From positions 8,122,096 through 8,186,095 of the forward strand of contig NW_020654289.1 in assembly GCF_003589595.1 (NCBI RefSeq): a stretch of DNA of 64,000 nucleotides, given 5' to 3'. Shown in pieces: positions 43,768 to 53,806 of this stretch. Positions within the stretch are counted from its first letter, which is position 1. The number at the start of each line of letters is the position of its first letter. The translations under genes and the position numbers were made by a program. A model generated the notes under the pieces. That model made no database searches, had not been told where the DNA came from, and was given only the letters and a program-made list of their open reading frames with translations. This stretch comes from Hyposmocoma kahamanoa (Eukaryota; Arthropoda; Insecta; Lepidoptera; Cosmopterigidae).

Positions 43768-46700
43768 TTTTTTTTTTTTTTTATATATATATAGTAGACA
43801 CACGCTTGGCCACTATCTCACCTGATGTTAAGCGACGATGTGACCGACGATGGGACGCGTTTGCCTAAAAAATGCCTATTCACTCTAGCCTTGAATAGCC
43901 CCAAATTGTACTTTTCGGGAAATACAGATGCCGGTAGAGCATTCCATTCCTTTGCCGTACGCATCAGAAAGGAGGAAGCAAAGCGCTTAGTGCGAATAGG
44001 TGGAATATCAACGACATAAGAATGGAGTGCTCCGGACCTTCTAGTCGACCGAAGGAGGAACGGTGAGGGCGGAACCAAATTGAAAAGTTCCTGCGCACAC
44101 TCCCCGAAATGTATCCGATAGAAAACCGACAAGCAGGCTACTTTTCTGCGATGATCGAGATTTTGGAGCTTCGACTCCACAAGAGGATTATTGTTAATAA
44201 GTCTCTTTGCTTTACGCTCCACCGAGTCCAAGGCAGCTAACTGGTATTGGGCAGAGCCGTCCCAAAGGTGGCAGCAGTACTCCATACAGGATCGAACTTG
44301 TGCTTTATATAGATTTAAAAGCCGTTCAGGTGTGAAGTACCGCCTGACCTTGAAAAGTATGCCTAGTTTTCTGGCAGCAGTTTTTGCCAAGCACTCGATG
44401 TATCGCCCAAAGTTGAGGTTGGATGATAAGTCCAGACCAAGTAGCTCAAGGTGGTCCCTTATCGGCACGGATACACCTCGGAAAGTCGGAGTAAGGTGTA
44501 GGGGACTCCGTTTTGATGAGAAAATACACGCCTGTGTTTTAGCCGCATTAAACCTGACCCTGTTAGAATCTCCCCAGTCGGAAGCAGCTTTCAGACTCAG
44601 GTTCAACCGGGTGACCATCGCCTCTCGCTTACACCGGATCTCTTCACTGTTGTCTCGGGCGTCTGGCACATAACTCACCGCCACTGTGCTGTCGTCTGCG
44701 TACCCAAAGATACCGGGCATCAGCAGCAGGTCGTTGATATGCAGCAAGAATAGAGTGGCGGAGAGGACAGATCCCTGAGGTACACCGGCATTTATACCAT
44801 GAGGAGCAGACGAGTAACCATCTACAACTACACGGATTGACCTATCCTTCAGAAAATCGCCTATCCATGTGCAAAAGCCAACAGGAATTCCGTAAGCTGG
44901 AAGCTTGTTTAACAGGCTATCGTGCCAAACCCTATCAAAGGCCTTTGATATGTCGAGAGACACGGCAAGCGATTCACCGCGTTTCTCGACAACCTCGCTC
45001 CATAAATGTGTGGCGTACGCAAGAAGATCCCCAGTAGATCGTCCACGGCGAAAACCATATTGTCGATCACTGAGGAGATCGTTATCTTCGAGGTATCCAA
45101 GGAGACGGCTGTTCAATACGCGCTCCATAGTCTTACAGAGTATGGAGGTGATTGCGATAGGTCGATAATTAGATGGGTCGGCATGACTACCTTTCTTAGG
45201 TACAGGCTGTACATTTGCAAGCTTCCAGGATTTCGGGACTTGTCCAGAACTCATAGAGAGGCGATACAGGCGAGTCAACACCGGAGATAACTCGGGTGCA
45301 CAGTTCCGCAGGACAATCGCTGGGACTCCGTCAGGGCCACTGGCTTTGTTGACGTCTAATTTGCGTAAAGCTTTCAACACCTCTTTTGGACGGATAGTGA
45401 TTTCGGGCATTTCCGAGTCACATCGAGGTAGTGTAGGTGGTGTTTGCAAAGTAGCGTCAAGACGGGAGTTGGAAGTTTTTTTGCTTCAAACAAAAAGATT
45501 TGCTTTCTCTTCAGCGGTATGAGCCAGCGATCCGTCATCTCTCATTAAAGGCGGAAGGGATGACCTGCAGAAATTCGCTTCGACCGATTTAGCGAGTGAC
45601 CAGAATGCTTTACTCCCTGATGGGTATGAAGCTAACCTGACCCCAATACGACTAATATGGCCGAAGCGAGCTTTCCGTATCGCTTTTTTGCAGGATCTAG
45701 CGGCTTTATTAAAGACTTTCTTCAGATGGAGGGTTTCCGGTGCTTTGCGATCTCGAGCATCAGCCCAAGCCTGGTACGCAGATTGCTTTAGCGTTTCCGC
45801 AGAAGCACACTCAGCGTTAAACCAAGGGCGAGCTTTGCCGCTGGAGGAGACTTCGAAATACGGAATAAAGTATTCCATAGCCCGAATAATCACCTCAGAG
45901 ACGGCAGACGCGCAGCACGTCGGATCGTCAGAAGAGAAGCACAGCTGCCGCCAGGGATAAGATGCAAAGAAATGCCGCATCGCATCCCAATCAGCTGACT
46001 TGTATCGCCACATCCTCCTAGTACTTCCCGTACTGAGATCGGGCGGGGAGTAGACAGATACAGATTTCACCAGACAGTGATCGGATGTCCCTAGTGGGGA
46101 TGAGACCGATACTTGGTAGCGGTCTGGATCGGTTGTCAGCAGAAGATCCAGGCAATTGGCAGTGTGGTCGTCAACGTCCGGTACCCTGGTAGCGCAACTC
46201 ACCAGCTGGGTGAGGTCTAGTGATAGAGCACATGCCCGCGCCTCTCTTCCAGCATGGTCGGTTTTTTGGTATGGGAACAACCATTCCTGGAGATGGGCAT
46301 TAAAGTCCCCCAAAAAGACAAGTTGTGCTTTAGGATACCGTTGTTGGACTGTTTCCGCCGAGCTGCAGAGATGGTTGAACAGCCTAGTCGTCTCCGGGTC
46401 TCCAGAATGCGACCGATACACACTGGCGTAGACAATTTGTTCCAGTCCAGTGTCTACCAGAACCCACATTACAGAGAGATCGGGGTCTTCAAGGTCACGG
46501 AGACGTTTAGAGCAGATGTCATCACGAGCGTAAACGCAGGTACCAGCGCGCTGCTTAAATTTGTGCTCCAGAATGTAACCTGGGTAATGCAGATACGCCG
46601 TGTCCGAAGGACATCTAATTTGGGTCTCCGTGAGGAAGAGCATGTGAGGCCTTTCAGTCTCAAGATGGTGGTGGACAGATGAGAGATTGGAGTGCAGACC

Positions 46701-47380
46701 TCGGATGTTCGAGAGGTGCACTTTAAGTGAAAGGACGTGCATCCGCTGTTTAGCCTTCCTCAATTTTCTTGACCTTTTCATATTAGGGTTAGAGTGAATG
46801 GGGAGAGCGAAGGCAGTTGTACGAGACACTACTACTGAAAGTCATGCGGCACATACCCTATATGGTACGCCGATGGGAAACTAGACTGGAGCGCGCGGGG
46901 ACGCCCGAACCCCCCCGGGAGTGGCCATCGGGTCCTTACATCCGGTCCCCAACCGGCACGATGGAGCACCCCGGGATTTTTCGCGAGTTGGCGGGGCAGC
47001 CTTTCACTGGAGGCTAATCAGCTAATTGGGCCCCCTACTACTACCTGCGGTCGGCCAGCGGAGCACCGTGCTTCGGATCCCGCTACCCTCCGCGTCTAGG
47101 TTCCCAGCGCAACAACAAGGGAGCCCCGAGATCAACCAAATCAGTGCAGTGCAACTGTACAGACCCTTCACTCTAGAGCGGCTACTCTGGGCGTCAAGCT
47201 ATAGCTGTTTGGCGGCTAGGCTTCGCCCAGAGGGTGGTCACCAGCCACGACCAAGGTCTACCACCGGAGTTTGTAGCTTATTTGGCACCACCCAGGGGTC
47301 ACGTGTAGGGTCTCGAGGGTACACAGCCTACGGACGCGAGCTACTTAACCCCCAAATTTGTATACCCATATTATCCGTGA
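43768..47380 (-). mobile_element. Nearly intact CR1/jockey-group LINE
   Basis: Minus-strand element of about 3.6 kb: a GC-rich 5' UTR (46830-47380, no open frame), ORF2 (46781 down to 43818), a short 3' UTR and a (TA)n plus poly(A) end at 43768-43795. It sits inside a tRNA-derived SINE whose halves flank it. No target duplication is evident, and about 30 bp of the SINE are missing at the right side, so insertion may have deleted target DNA. No ORF1 is visible, so this copy may be slightly 5'-truncated or the family may have a single ORF. Confidence 0.88.
43818..46781 (-). pseudogene. LINE ORF2: endonuclease-reverse transcriptase, one stop codon
   Basis: Encodes the protein that nicks target DNA and reverse-transcribes the element RNA. 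From the first ATG (46781; an in-frame GTG lies at 46829) the frame is open for 431 codons, then one TGA at 45486-45488, then continues in the same frame for 555 codons to the stop at 43818. Endonuclease motifs: LSNIRGL, LTETQ, GDFNAH, GTSDH. RT motifs: [28 protein letters not shown] with catalytic [19 protein letters not shown] with the catalytic pair. C-terminal thumb: [21 protein letters not shown], and final [14 protein letters not shown]. All catalytic residues I can name are present. The TGA lies between endonuclease and RT domains, so either half could still be translated only if read through or reinitiated. Antisense frames up to 160 codons are shadows. Confidence 0.9.
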
Positions 47381-47437
47381 TTCCCTAGTGCTGCGCTATG
47401 AGTGTGGGTGTGTATGCGTACATTATTATTGATAGAT
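47381..47437 (+). repeat. tRNA-derived SINE (family 1), right half
   Basis: ATTCCCTAGTGCTGCGCTAT then GAGTGTGGGTGTGTATGCG and ATTATTATT, the 3' end of the SINE interrupted at 43767. The piece GTGTGTCCATGGCACC to CACAGGG is missing between the halves. Confidence 0.82.
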
Positions 47438-47500
47438 CGAATACAAAGCAAAATTCCTTCGATCACACAGCTCTTAACCAACTGGACCACTGACCGAAAC
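47434..47500 (-). repeat. SINE family 2 remnant
   Basis: On the minus strand TGGTCCAGTTGGTTA (A-box-like) and GATCGAAGGAATTTTGC, GTATTCGATCTATCAATAAT correspond to the head and tail of the SINE at 20020-20222, with the B-box region deleted. Confidence 0.45.
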
Positions 47501-48017
47501 AACCAATCCTTGCGAATTTCGTTATGTGTTTGTTGCAAATCTTTGCAGTGGGTTTGAAAAACCCAACATACGAAAACAGATTTTGGTGAATTTGTTGAAT
47601 ATGAAATTTTTGAAGTATAGTAAGTGACACTTTTGTTTAAATGGGTATTTCGAATTCTAGTCCCGCTGAGTTCCTGTAACTTGCGCCGCTCGTACAAGGC
47701 GAGAAACCATGAGCCCAGGTGCAAAAGTTCCCGGTTGTTTGACACTTTGTTGAATTTATGCAGCAACGGCACGGTAACGTTGGGACGACGTTTAAATTGC
47801 CCTGGTGTAACGCGCCTCTTCACCGTCTTCACCTCGTGCTGACCTCTCGAATTGTGTGCTCCCTAACTTCGCTTTTTATCGTGTTTAAATGATGTAAAAA
47901 GAAAATAACATAAAAATCAAATGAACGAGTCTCGTTTACATAATTGGATGTAGTTCAACAAAAAGTCTTCAATGTACTTCCAGTCACTTTGGAGATATGG
48001 TAATTTGAAGTTTAACA
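47501..48017. other. No gene recognised
   Basis: Unique sequence. The minus frame 47371-47832 (153 codons) is long for this base composition but its N-terminal codons lie in unique sequence and its C-terminus in SINE, and I recognise nothing in it. Confidence 0.35.
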
Positions 48018-48554
48018 GTGTTTCTCACTCTCATTTTATTTTCAAAACTTATGGTGTCATGTAACTCCAGATATATTTATTTACATTTATATGTTTATTT
48101 CGCTGATCTAATAGGTCAGACTTTAGATGGACTTTACGAACTGATTCGTACATATAACTCATTATTTGATAATTTTATGGATTGGATCCTTTTACTTAAT
48201 TACGTCCAATTAGTTCCGGCAATGTCATGCTATGATGTCTTTTGTACGGTAAGGGAATCAACTCATTTATTAACTCGGAACCGGCTTGAGCCAATGCTTG
48301 TCAATGCAATGTCAGACAATGCTTCACGAACATGCAGTAAGAGCGAAAAAGACGTTGCGCGTTTTGCAACCGCTTGGATCGCCGACCCGAAACGCGTACA
48401 TCTACTTCGCTCTTATTACATAGAAATAAAGAGTTTTCTGACCAGTTTTATGCGATTCCATGTTGATAAGTGTGTTGACTCTCTAACATGCAAAAAATCA
48501 GTCGCTGGCTGGTCAAGGTTTTTATTGACATCCATCATCTATGTCACCCATTGA
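48018..48554 (+). CDS. Unexplained 178-codon open frame
   Basis: Open from 48018 (GTG; first ATG at 48051, giving 167 residues) to TGA 48552-48554, directly before a SINE at 48560. It is the longest frame in the window not explained by a transposon. The protein is not strongly biased: a hydrophobic N-terminal third (YLHLYVYFADLIG, WILLLNYVQLV), then a polar, mixed C-terminal half (SKSEKDVARFATAWIADPKR). I recognise no domain. CGGTAAGGG at 48248 could be a splice donor, so it might be an exon that ends near there. Could equally be a fragment of an unrecognised element or chance. Confidence 0.25.
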   Translation: MFLTLILFSKLMVSCNSRYIYLHLYVYFADLIGQTLDGLYELIRTYNSLFDNFMDWILLLNYVQLVPAMSCYDVFCTVRESTHLLTRNRLEPMLVNAMSDNASRTCSKSEKDVARFATAWIADPKRVHLLRSYYIEIKSFLTSFMRFHVDKCVDSLTCKKSVAGWSRFLLTSIIYVTH

Positions 48555-48559
48555 GTTTT

Positions 48560-48770
48560 TAATAATAATAGCACACACACTCACAGCCCCGCACTAGGGA
48601 AAATTTATGTCGTGGGTGCCATGGACACACATATAACCAACCACCAATTACACCCAAACTCACGAGAGAAATATAAGTAGGCCATACAAATATTTCTCCC
48701 GGCCCGGCAATAAACCCGTGATCTCTGCGTGGCAGACTAGCATGGTAACCATGCGGCCACGGGGGCAGTT
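48560..48770 (-). repeat. tRNA-derived SINE (family 1), full length
   Basis: Minus orientation: head CTGCCCCCGTGGCCGCATGG, body, TTA-type tail as AATAATAATA on the plus strand. B box decayed (GGTTTATTGCC). Confidence 0.84.
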
Positions 48771-48805
48771 TAGTTAGGAAGTTTTTTGGAATCCATCAAC
48801 AGTTT

Positions 48806-49100
48806 TTATTTTTTTTTTATAATACTAAGTGACGGGACGAACAAGTCGTGTGCCTGGTGGGAAGCGACGCGCCTGTCTATAACAGTTGCAATGCCACTCA
48901 TAGCTTTAACTCACAAACATCTGAGGGGCACTGCCACTGCTTCCGACACCCAGAGACATAAAGTTAACAAGTCCCATGTGCCTTCCCCTCAAAACCGGGA
49001 CGCAGTGATGGTGACATTACTGCTTGGCGGCAGAAATAGGTAAAGTGGCAGTACTTCCCTGGACGAACTCTTTCACACGGAGCTCTACTGCTACTAAAAA
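48806..49100 (-). repeat. Metulj-like SINE, full length
   Basis: T-run, ATAATACTAAGTGACGGGAC through GGAGCTCTACTGCTACTAAA. One short deletion near the CCTGTAATTTCACC block. Confidence 0.85.
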
Positions 49101-49383
49101 TTTTAATTCTTCTATTTTCTGTTCTATCAACAAATAACCAGTGTAAATTAGTTGAAGCATTCAAAGACGCACAGCGTACCTACAAACACAGTTATTCCTA
49201 CACGATAAGTATAATTATGTGCCCTTTTTTGGCTTCACCGTAGTCCGATAACATAAAACTTCCCCTGCTTCCCAATTATTTTGTTGATTATGGAAAAGAA
49301 AGAAAATACTAATTACTTTATAATTTGGTATGGTGTGACGGGCTTGTGTTCGTAACTCGATGTATAGGCGCCTATTTTTTATA
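49101..49383. other. No gene recognised
   Basis: Unique spacer before the transposon. TA at 49382-49383 is its target site. Confidence 0.45.
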
Positions 49384-50404
49384 CTGGCTGTATATTTGAA
49401 AGTGGGACATACTTATAGCGTGCGTTATATTCCTGATTCTGAACCCAAAGAAATAATAAATTAGTGAACTTAAACTTTACAAAAAATATTTTTTTTAATT
49501 TTTTTTATCGACTACTACTTGAGAACAGCATTAGTTATCGAAATCTGTGCACATCACTACTATTGCTCGGACGCAGCGGCGGGTGGCGACACGACGGCGA
49601 AAAACAAAGCCCAGGTCGAGGGTGAAGGCGCGAGCGCATACGCGAAATTGCTCAGTGCACGCGCGACCTTGATCTAACGAAGACACGTAAATTATTTGTA
49701 CTTTCGCTCGCCCGATCGCTGCAAAATAGATATTTATTCTAACGTTGAATTGACTGAGATGGTGCAACTTTACGCAATAAGTGGTGATACTGTGAGGCAA
49801 GCTATTGAAATGTTCCCAAATCGGAGTTTACGCGGAGGAGGTGAACAGTGTCGAAGTGTTGCGTGAGGGGATTGTCTCAGCATTTTATACTGTGAGACAA
49901 AATGTGTTTGTGTTGTACAATTTAAAACAAAATTTACTATGCCGTGCTAGACTATGCATTGTGGAAAACGGTGGGCATTTTGAACACTTGCTCCGTAACA
50001 CGTAAGTATAAATAAACTGTAAATAACTAAAAAATCAATCATTGTAAATAATTTGATTTCCCATTTTTAACTACGCCAAAAACCTCAATTCTTATTAAAG
50101 ATAACTTGTTACTAAATCATAAACTTATCTTTTTTAGTAAAAAATAATTAACATAAGCTAAAACGTAATGTGAAATCATTGTTATTGTTGCTGTCTCACT
50201 CGGCACTCACTTGGTAGTATTCCCATTGCACTCGAAATCAAGCGTAAAGGGAAACGTTTTATTCCTGTGTACACTTCAAAACACATTTTGTTGATTTATT
50301 TTTTGTTCTATCCCGTATCCTAATTTTATTTTAGTCTATGTTAAGTTGTAACATGATTTACTATGACATGTATGTATATGTCTCACTTTCAAATACACAG
50401 CCTG
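49384..50404 (+). mobile_element. Internally deleted Tc1/mariner-like transposon
   Basis: Inverted termini 49384-49411 and 50377-50404 match at 25 of 28 positions (CTGGCTGTATATTTGAAAG / CAGGCTGTGTATTTGAAAG). TA flanks both ends (49382-49383, 50405-50406), the target site of Tc1/mariner-type elements. The 1,021-bp interior has a GC-rich 5' segment (49558-49685) and the two ends of a transposase gene joined together, so the catalytic middle is gone. It is a non-autonomous deletion derivative that a full-length relative could mobilise. Confidence 0.85.
49741..50005 (+). pseudogene. Transposase ends, catalytic core deleted
   Basis: The first frame (49741-49866) reads VELTEMVQLYAISGDTVRQA and EMFPNRSLR, like the N-terminal helix-turn-helix of insect mariner-like transposases (usually xxYxxRFPNRRxP). 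In a second frame, from about 49838 to the stop at 50003-50005, VLREGIVSAFYTVRQNV and CIVENGGHFEHLL match the C-terminal end of such transposases (xxRRxxxCIxxNGGHFEHLL). The roughly 250 residues expected between, with the DDE/D triad, are absent. The join also shifts the frame. Confidence 0.75.
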
Positions 50405-50406
50405 TA

Positions 50407-50672
50407 TTTTTGAAAATACTAATTTATATGACTACCACAAATGACCCAAAACAAAACAAAACAGAAGATAACAGAAATAAAAATAAATGCACAAAATTAA
50501 AAATTCAAAGATAGACACAAATAAATAATTACGGAAAAAAAACACGAACGAAACCTAAGTAAAATAATATGAAAACAAAGATTATTTCTAAACAAGAATA
50601 CTAAGTATAAAGATACTTTGTGTGGTGCCAGCTACGCTGACAAAAGGGTCACTAACTTAATATTTGCTGGAA
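50407..50672. other. No gene recognised
   Basis: A-rich unique spacer. Confidence 0.45.
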
Positions 50673-50893
50673 AACTGTCTCCGTGGCCGAACGGTTACCA
50701 TACTGAACTGCCACGCAGAGGTCCCAGGTTCGATTCCCGGCTGGGAGAAACATTTGTATGGCCTACATTTATTTCTTTCTCTCGTGAGTTTGAGTGTAAT
50801 TTTTGCTTGTCTATGTGTGAGTCCCTGGCACCCACGTGACAGGGTTACCCTAGTATAGGGCTATGAGGGTGTGCGCGCGTTATTATTATTATA
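50673..50893 (+). repeat. tRNA-derived SINE (family 1), full length
   Basis: A box TGGCCGAACGG and B box GGTTCGATTCC are intact, body with a CTTT insertion (TTTCTTTCTCTCGTG), tail GCGCGTTATTATTATTA. One of the best-preserved heads in the window. Confidence 0.86.
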
Positions 50894-50961
50894 AAACGCA
50901 ATGCGTGTCCGGCACTGATTTTCAAATAGGTTAAGATTAAAGAATATATATAATAATTGAC

Positions 50962-51201
50962 TTTTTTTGTATTACCATGTGACGGGACGAGCAAGAGCAA
51001 GATCTGAGGGGCACTGCCACTGCACCCGTCACCCTGAGACATGAGTTGACAAGTCCCATGTGCCTGTAATTTCACTAGCACCCTTACCCTTCAAAATCGG
51101 AACATAGTAATGCTGACATTACTGCTTGGCGGCAGAAATAGGTAAGGTAGCAATACTGCTCTGGACGAACTCTTTCACAAGGAACTCTACTGCTACTAAA
51201 A
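50962..51201 (-). repeat. Metulj-like SINE, internally deleted
   Basis: TTTTTTTGTATTACCATGTG, then a jump from GACGAGCAAGAG to GCAAGATCTGAGGGGC (the CACGCC...CACTCAGAG block is missing), then complete to GGAACTCTACTGCTACTAAA. Confidence 0.82.
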
Positions 51202-52031
51202 TTATCTCTGACTCTGACAGACTACCTTGACTACCCAGCGATTATAATACACTAGGCGGTAAAAGAAAATGTTCTGATCCATTTCCCGATAGATAAAATT
51301 TAGAAAGTTCGTTTTATAAATAAAATTGATTATAATCGAATAAAATTTGGTACTATACGAGTAGTATTTATGGCACAATCAACTCGCTAGCATGAGACAC
51401 GGTACTCAGTGTGAAAGTCTGGTTACAAAAAACACCTCAATAATAATATATGTATAACAAACTCGACACACCACTAAGCATATTTCCTCTAAAGCCAAAC
51501 CTCTAGGAGCGGGTCGAATTAACTACTAAACACGCTACTATTTATTATACAACACGCGTTTGATGCTAAAACCATCTCGATTTATTTGTTGTATAAAATT
51601 TAAGTCGCTTTTGTTTGCAGCTTGCAAGTGTCAGCAGAGCGACATTAAATCTGTGCATCTGTGCAGTGCAGGCCAAGTCGCAGGCTCCATAAGTCGCTCT
51701 CCGCTTGCATAAATAACAACATTTTTACAACCCCGAGCGGCCGGCAGCCCGCCATCGCCCTAATAGTAGTTTAATACTAGTTGCCGGATCCGGGCAGGTG
51801 CGCTCAAGCGCTGCCCGCAACACGGATGCACTGACCGATCCAAGTTATAAGTGACTTTGCTACAAAGTTGATGCTCCAATTTGCCAGATTCAGCAGCAAC
51901 ATTGAAAGTTTAATGAATCAGCTAATAATTTCTTAATTATATTATCATTTATTTATTTTAATGAGGGATTGTTGTTGTTAATGTAATTAATTTAACGCTT
52001 TCAATTGTAATTTGGTTACCTATTATTGTTA
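51202..52031. other. Unique sequence with GC-rich patch
   Basis: AT-rich except 51620-51850, a CpG-containing patch (GAGCGGCCGGCAGCCCGCC; GATCCGGGCAGGTGCGCTC). Open frames are short and it resembles no repeat here. Candidate regulatory or untranslated sequence. Confidence 0.35.
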
Positions 52032-52253
52032 TAACTGCCCCCGTGGCAACGTGGAGCGGTTACCACGCCGGACTGCCACGCCTCTGCGTGGACCTCTGTC
52101 CTGGGTTCGATTCCCAGGCCGGGAGAAATGTGTGTATGGCCTACATTTATTTCTCTCGTGAGTTTGGATATAATTTGTGGTTATCTATGTTAGTGTCCAT
52201 TGCACCAGCGATACAGGGTTTCTCTAGTGCGGGGCTATCTGTGTGTTGCGTTA
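52032..52253 (+). repeat. tRNA-derived SINE (family 1), head variant
   Basis: The head is expanded: GTGGCAACGTGGAGCGG and a small hairpin CCACGCCTCTGCGTGG replace the usual sequence. B box GGTTCGATTCC intact. Body and GTGCGGGGCTAT end as usual. Confidence 0.83.
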
Positions 52254-52611
52254 CAAAAACAAAAAAAAACCATGAAATACAGATAACTTTAAGTTTGAGT
52301 TTTACAAAATGTTTAAATAAGAGATAATTACTTTTTAAGTGAGATAAATAATTTTTGGTTAGGTACCTAAAATTAAACTCAATTTAAATTTATTTCTTTA
52401 GGTCATAACTTTCCTCTGGGTAGACAGTACCTTGTTTATTTTTTATTTTTTTGGTGAACATCGTAAAATAATAGAAATGAGAGCTTTGAGAAATATGCCT
52501 TAGTGACTCTGATGGATGTATTGCTGAACAATGTGATAAACTAGCGTTGCGATATAGTAGAAGATGTAGTAACAAAGACGACTGGGACGTTTAGAAGAAC
52601 GTTTGACGTTT
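52254..52611. other. No gene recognised
   Basis: AT-rich spacer. Minus frame 52390-52575 has no domain. Confidence 0.45.
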
Positions 52612-52803
52612 TGGTGAAATTACAGGCACATGGGACTTGTCAACTTATGTCTCAGGGTGACGAGCGTAGTGGCAGTGTGCCTCAGATCTTTGCAATTTAA
52701 AGCTCTGAGTGGCACTGCAACTGTTACCTTGCCTGTCCAAGGCGGGTAGCATACCATCAGGCGCACGACTTGTTCATCCCGTCACTTGATATTATAAAAA
52801 AAG
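52612..52803 (+). repeat. Metulj-like SINE, short form
   Basis: TTGGTGAAATTACAGGCAC to CACTTGATATTATAAAAAA. Shares its start with 13221, 33453 and 43354. Confidence 0.84.
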
Positions 52804-52849
52804 AAGATAGACGAAATAGACGTGTGTGAGCGTACAAGTTAGTAAGAGC

Positions 52850-53195
52850 CGACCAAGGTGAAGGTACGACGACCAAATTAAAGAAATTCTAGGTTAGGTT
52901 ACGTGTCTCCAGCGCGGCCAGCCGCTGGTGGAGCCGCGGACGAACAACAGCGTACGCATACCTCCACCTACAGCGGAGAGTAGGAACACCCCGAGAGTTC
53001 AATGCAGTCGGGCTGCTCCCGTCGGAGTTCAGCCCAGTGCCACATAACCCCGGTATCTGTAAGCAGATTCCCCTAGGTCCACAAAAAAAGGTTAGGTCAA
53101 GAATAACCTTAACCGACGAGCGTGTATGAACAATTTGGTGAGTATTAATGAGGCTATAGATATGTGTCAGGATCGTGGCAAGCCAAAGCCCTGGT
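52850..53195 (+). pseudogene. LINE RT 3' end remnants
   Basis: AAGGTACGACGACCAAATTAA (52861) gives RYDDQIKE, a phrase of RT C-termini. At 53120-53190, RACMNNLVSINEAIDMCQDR has the same end motif as the element finishing at 36445 (EAREMCQDRAKW). Between them lies GC-rich text (52905-53070) that I cannot place. Possibly two different truncated copies. Confidence 0.5.
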
Positions 53196-53429
53196 CCCCG
53201 CCCGGGGTGGGCAGTTATATGTGTTATTATGTAAAAAGGTTTATTGTATGTATGAAAATTGTACCTTATTTTATTTACATAGATTTCATATTTGCAGTTT
53301 TAAAAAGTAAAAGTAAATGCTTTGTCTGTAAATTTACCGCCTCATCTCGTGCCTTCACCGACTTTGTCAACCAGTTTGCAAGTCCCATGAGTGGTGTGGA
53401 CGAACTTAGTTAAGATTGTTTAGATTAAT

Positions 53430-53575
53430 CGTTGCGCGAGCGTTGCCGTCATTGGCCCCGCCACCAGCGCTGGCTGGGCCCGCGGGAGGTACGAGACGTC
53501 GCGCGGCCGGATTACGGATCGAAGTTTATCGCTGCGCTGAATTCCAGTTGAGAACAGTGAGTGTGTGCGTTATTA
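53430..53575 (+). other. GC-rich stretch with possible splice donor
   Basis: A CpG-rich island in AT-rich surroundings (GGGCCCGCGGGAGGTACGAG; GACGTCGCGCGGCCGG). It ends AGTTGAGAACA followed by GTGAGT, a textbook splice donor. It could be a non-coding first exon, but there is no supporting acceptor or coding exon nearby. Confidence 0.2.
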
Positions 53576-53640
53576 TTATCAAGATTTTATTTTCTATACT
53601 TATTTCGTACATATATAGGTTTGTTTTAAAGTGTTTTCCG

Positions 53641-53806
53641 TAGCAGTGGAGCTCCTTGTGTGTGTTTGTCCGGGGAAGTACTACCACTTTACCTATTTCT
53701 ACCGCCAAGCAGTAATGTGTCATTATGTCTCATGGTGACGGGCGCAGTGGCAGTGCCCCTTAGTTCTTTGCAATTTAAAGCTCTTACCACCAGACACACG
53801 ACTTGT
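53641..53806 (+). repeat. Metulj-like SINE, internally deleted
   Basis: AGCAGTGGAGCTCCTTGTG, CACTTTACCTATTTC, TACCGCCAAGCAGTAATG, then skips about 55 bases to TTATGTCTCATGGTGACG, and ends at ACGACTTGTTG without the A tail. Confidence 0.76.

Noticed and set aside
45486..45488. In-frame TGA in LINE ORF2 as a recoded (readthrough) codon
   Set aside because: No recoding element is visible downstream and a single disabling mutation is the ordinary fate of LINE copies.
44191..46682. Plus-strand frames of 90-160 codons inside the LINE
   Set aside because: Antisense shadows of the LINE ORF2, which has all catalytic motifs on the minus strand.
47371..47832. 153-codon minus-strand frame
   Set aside because: Its last 20 or so codons are the end of a SINE and a SINE family 2 remnant lies within it. 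No domain or start context.
27482..52327. Plus-strand frames reading MAYIYFSREFGCNLWLSM and similar at several places
   Set aside because: They are translations of the SINE family 1 body and recur only because the SINE does.
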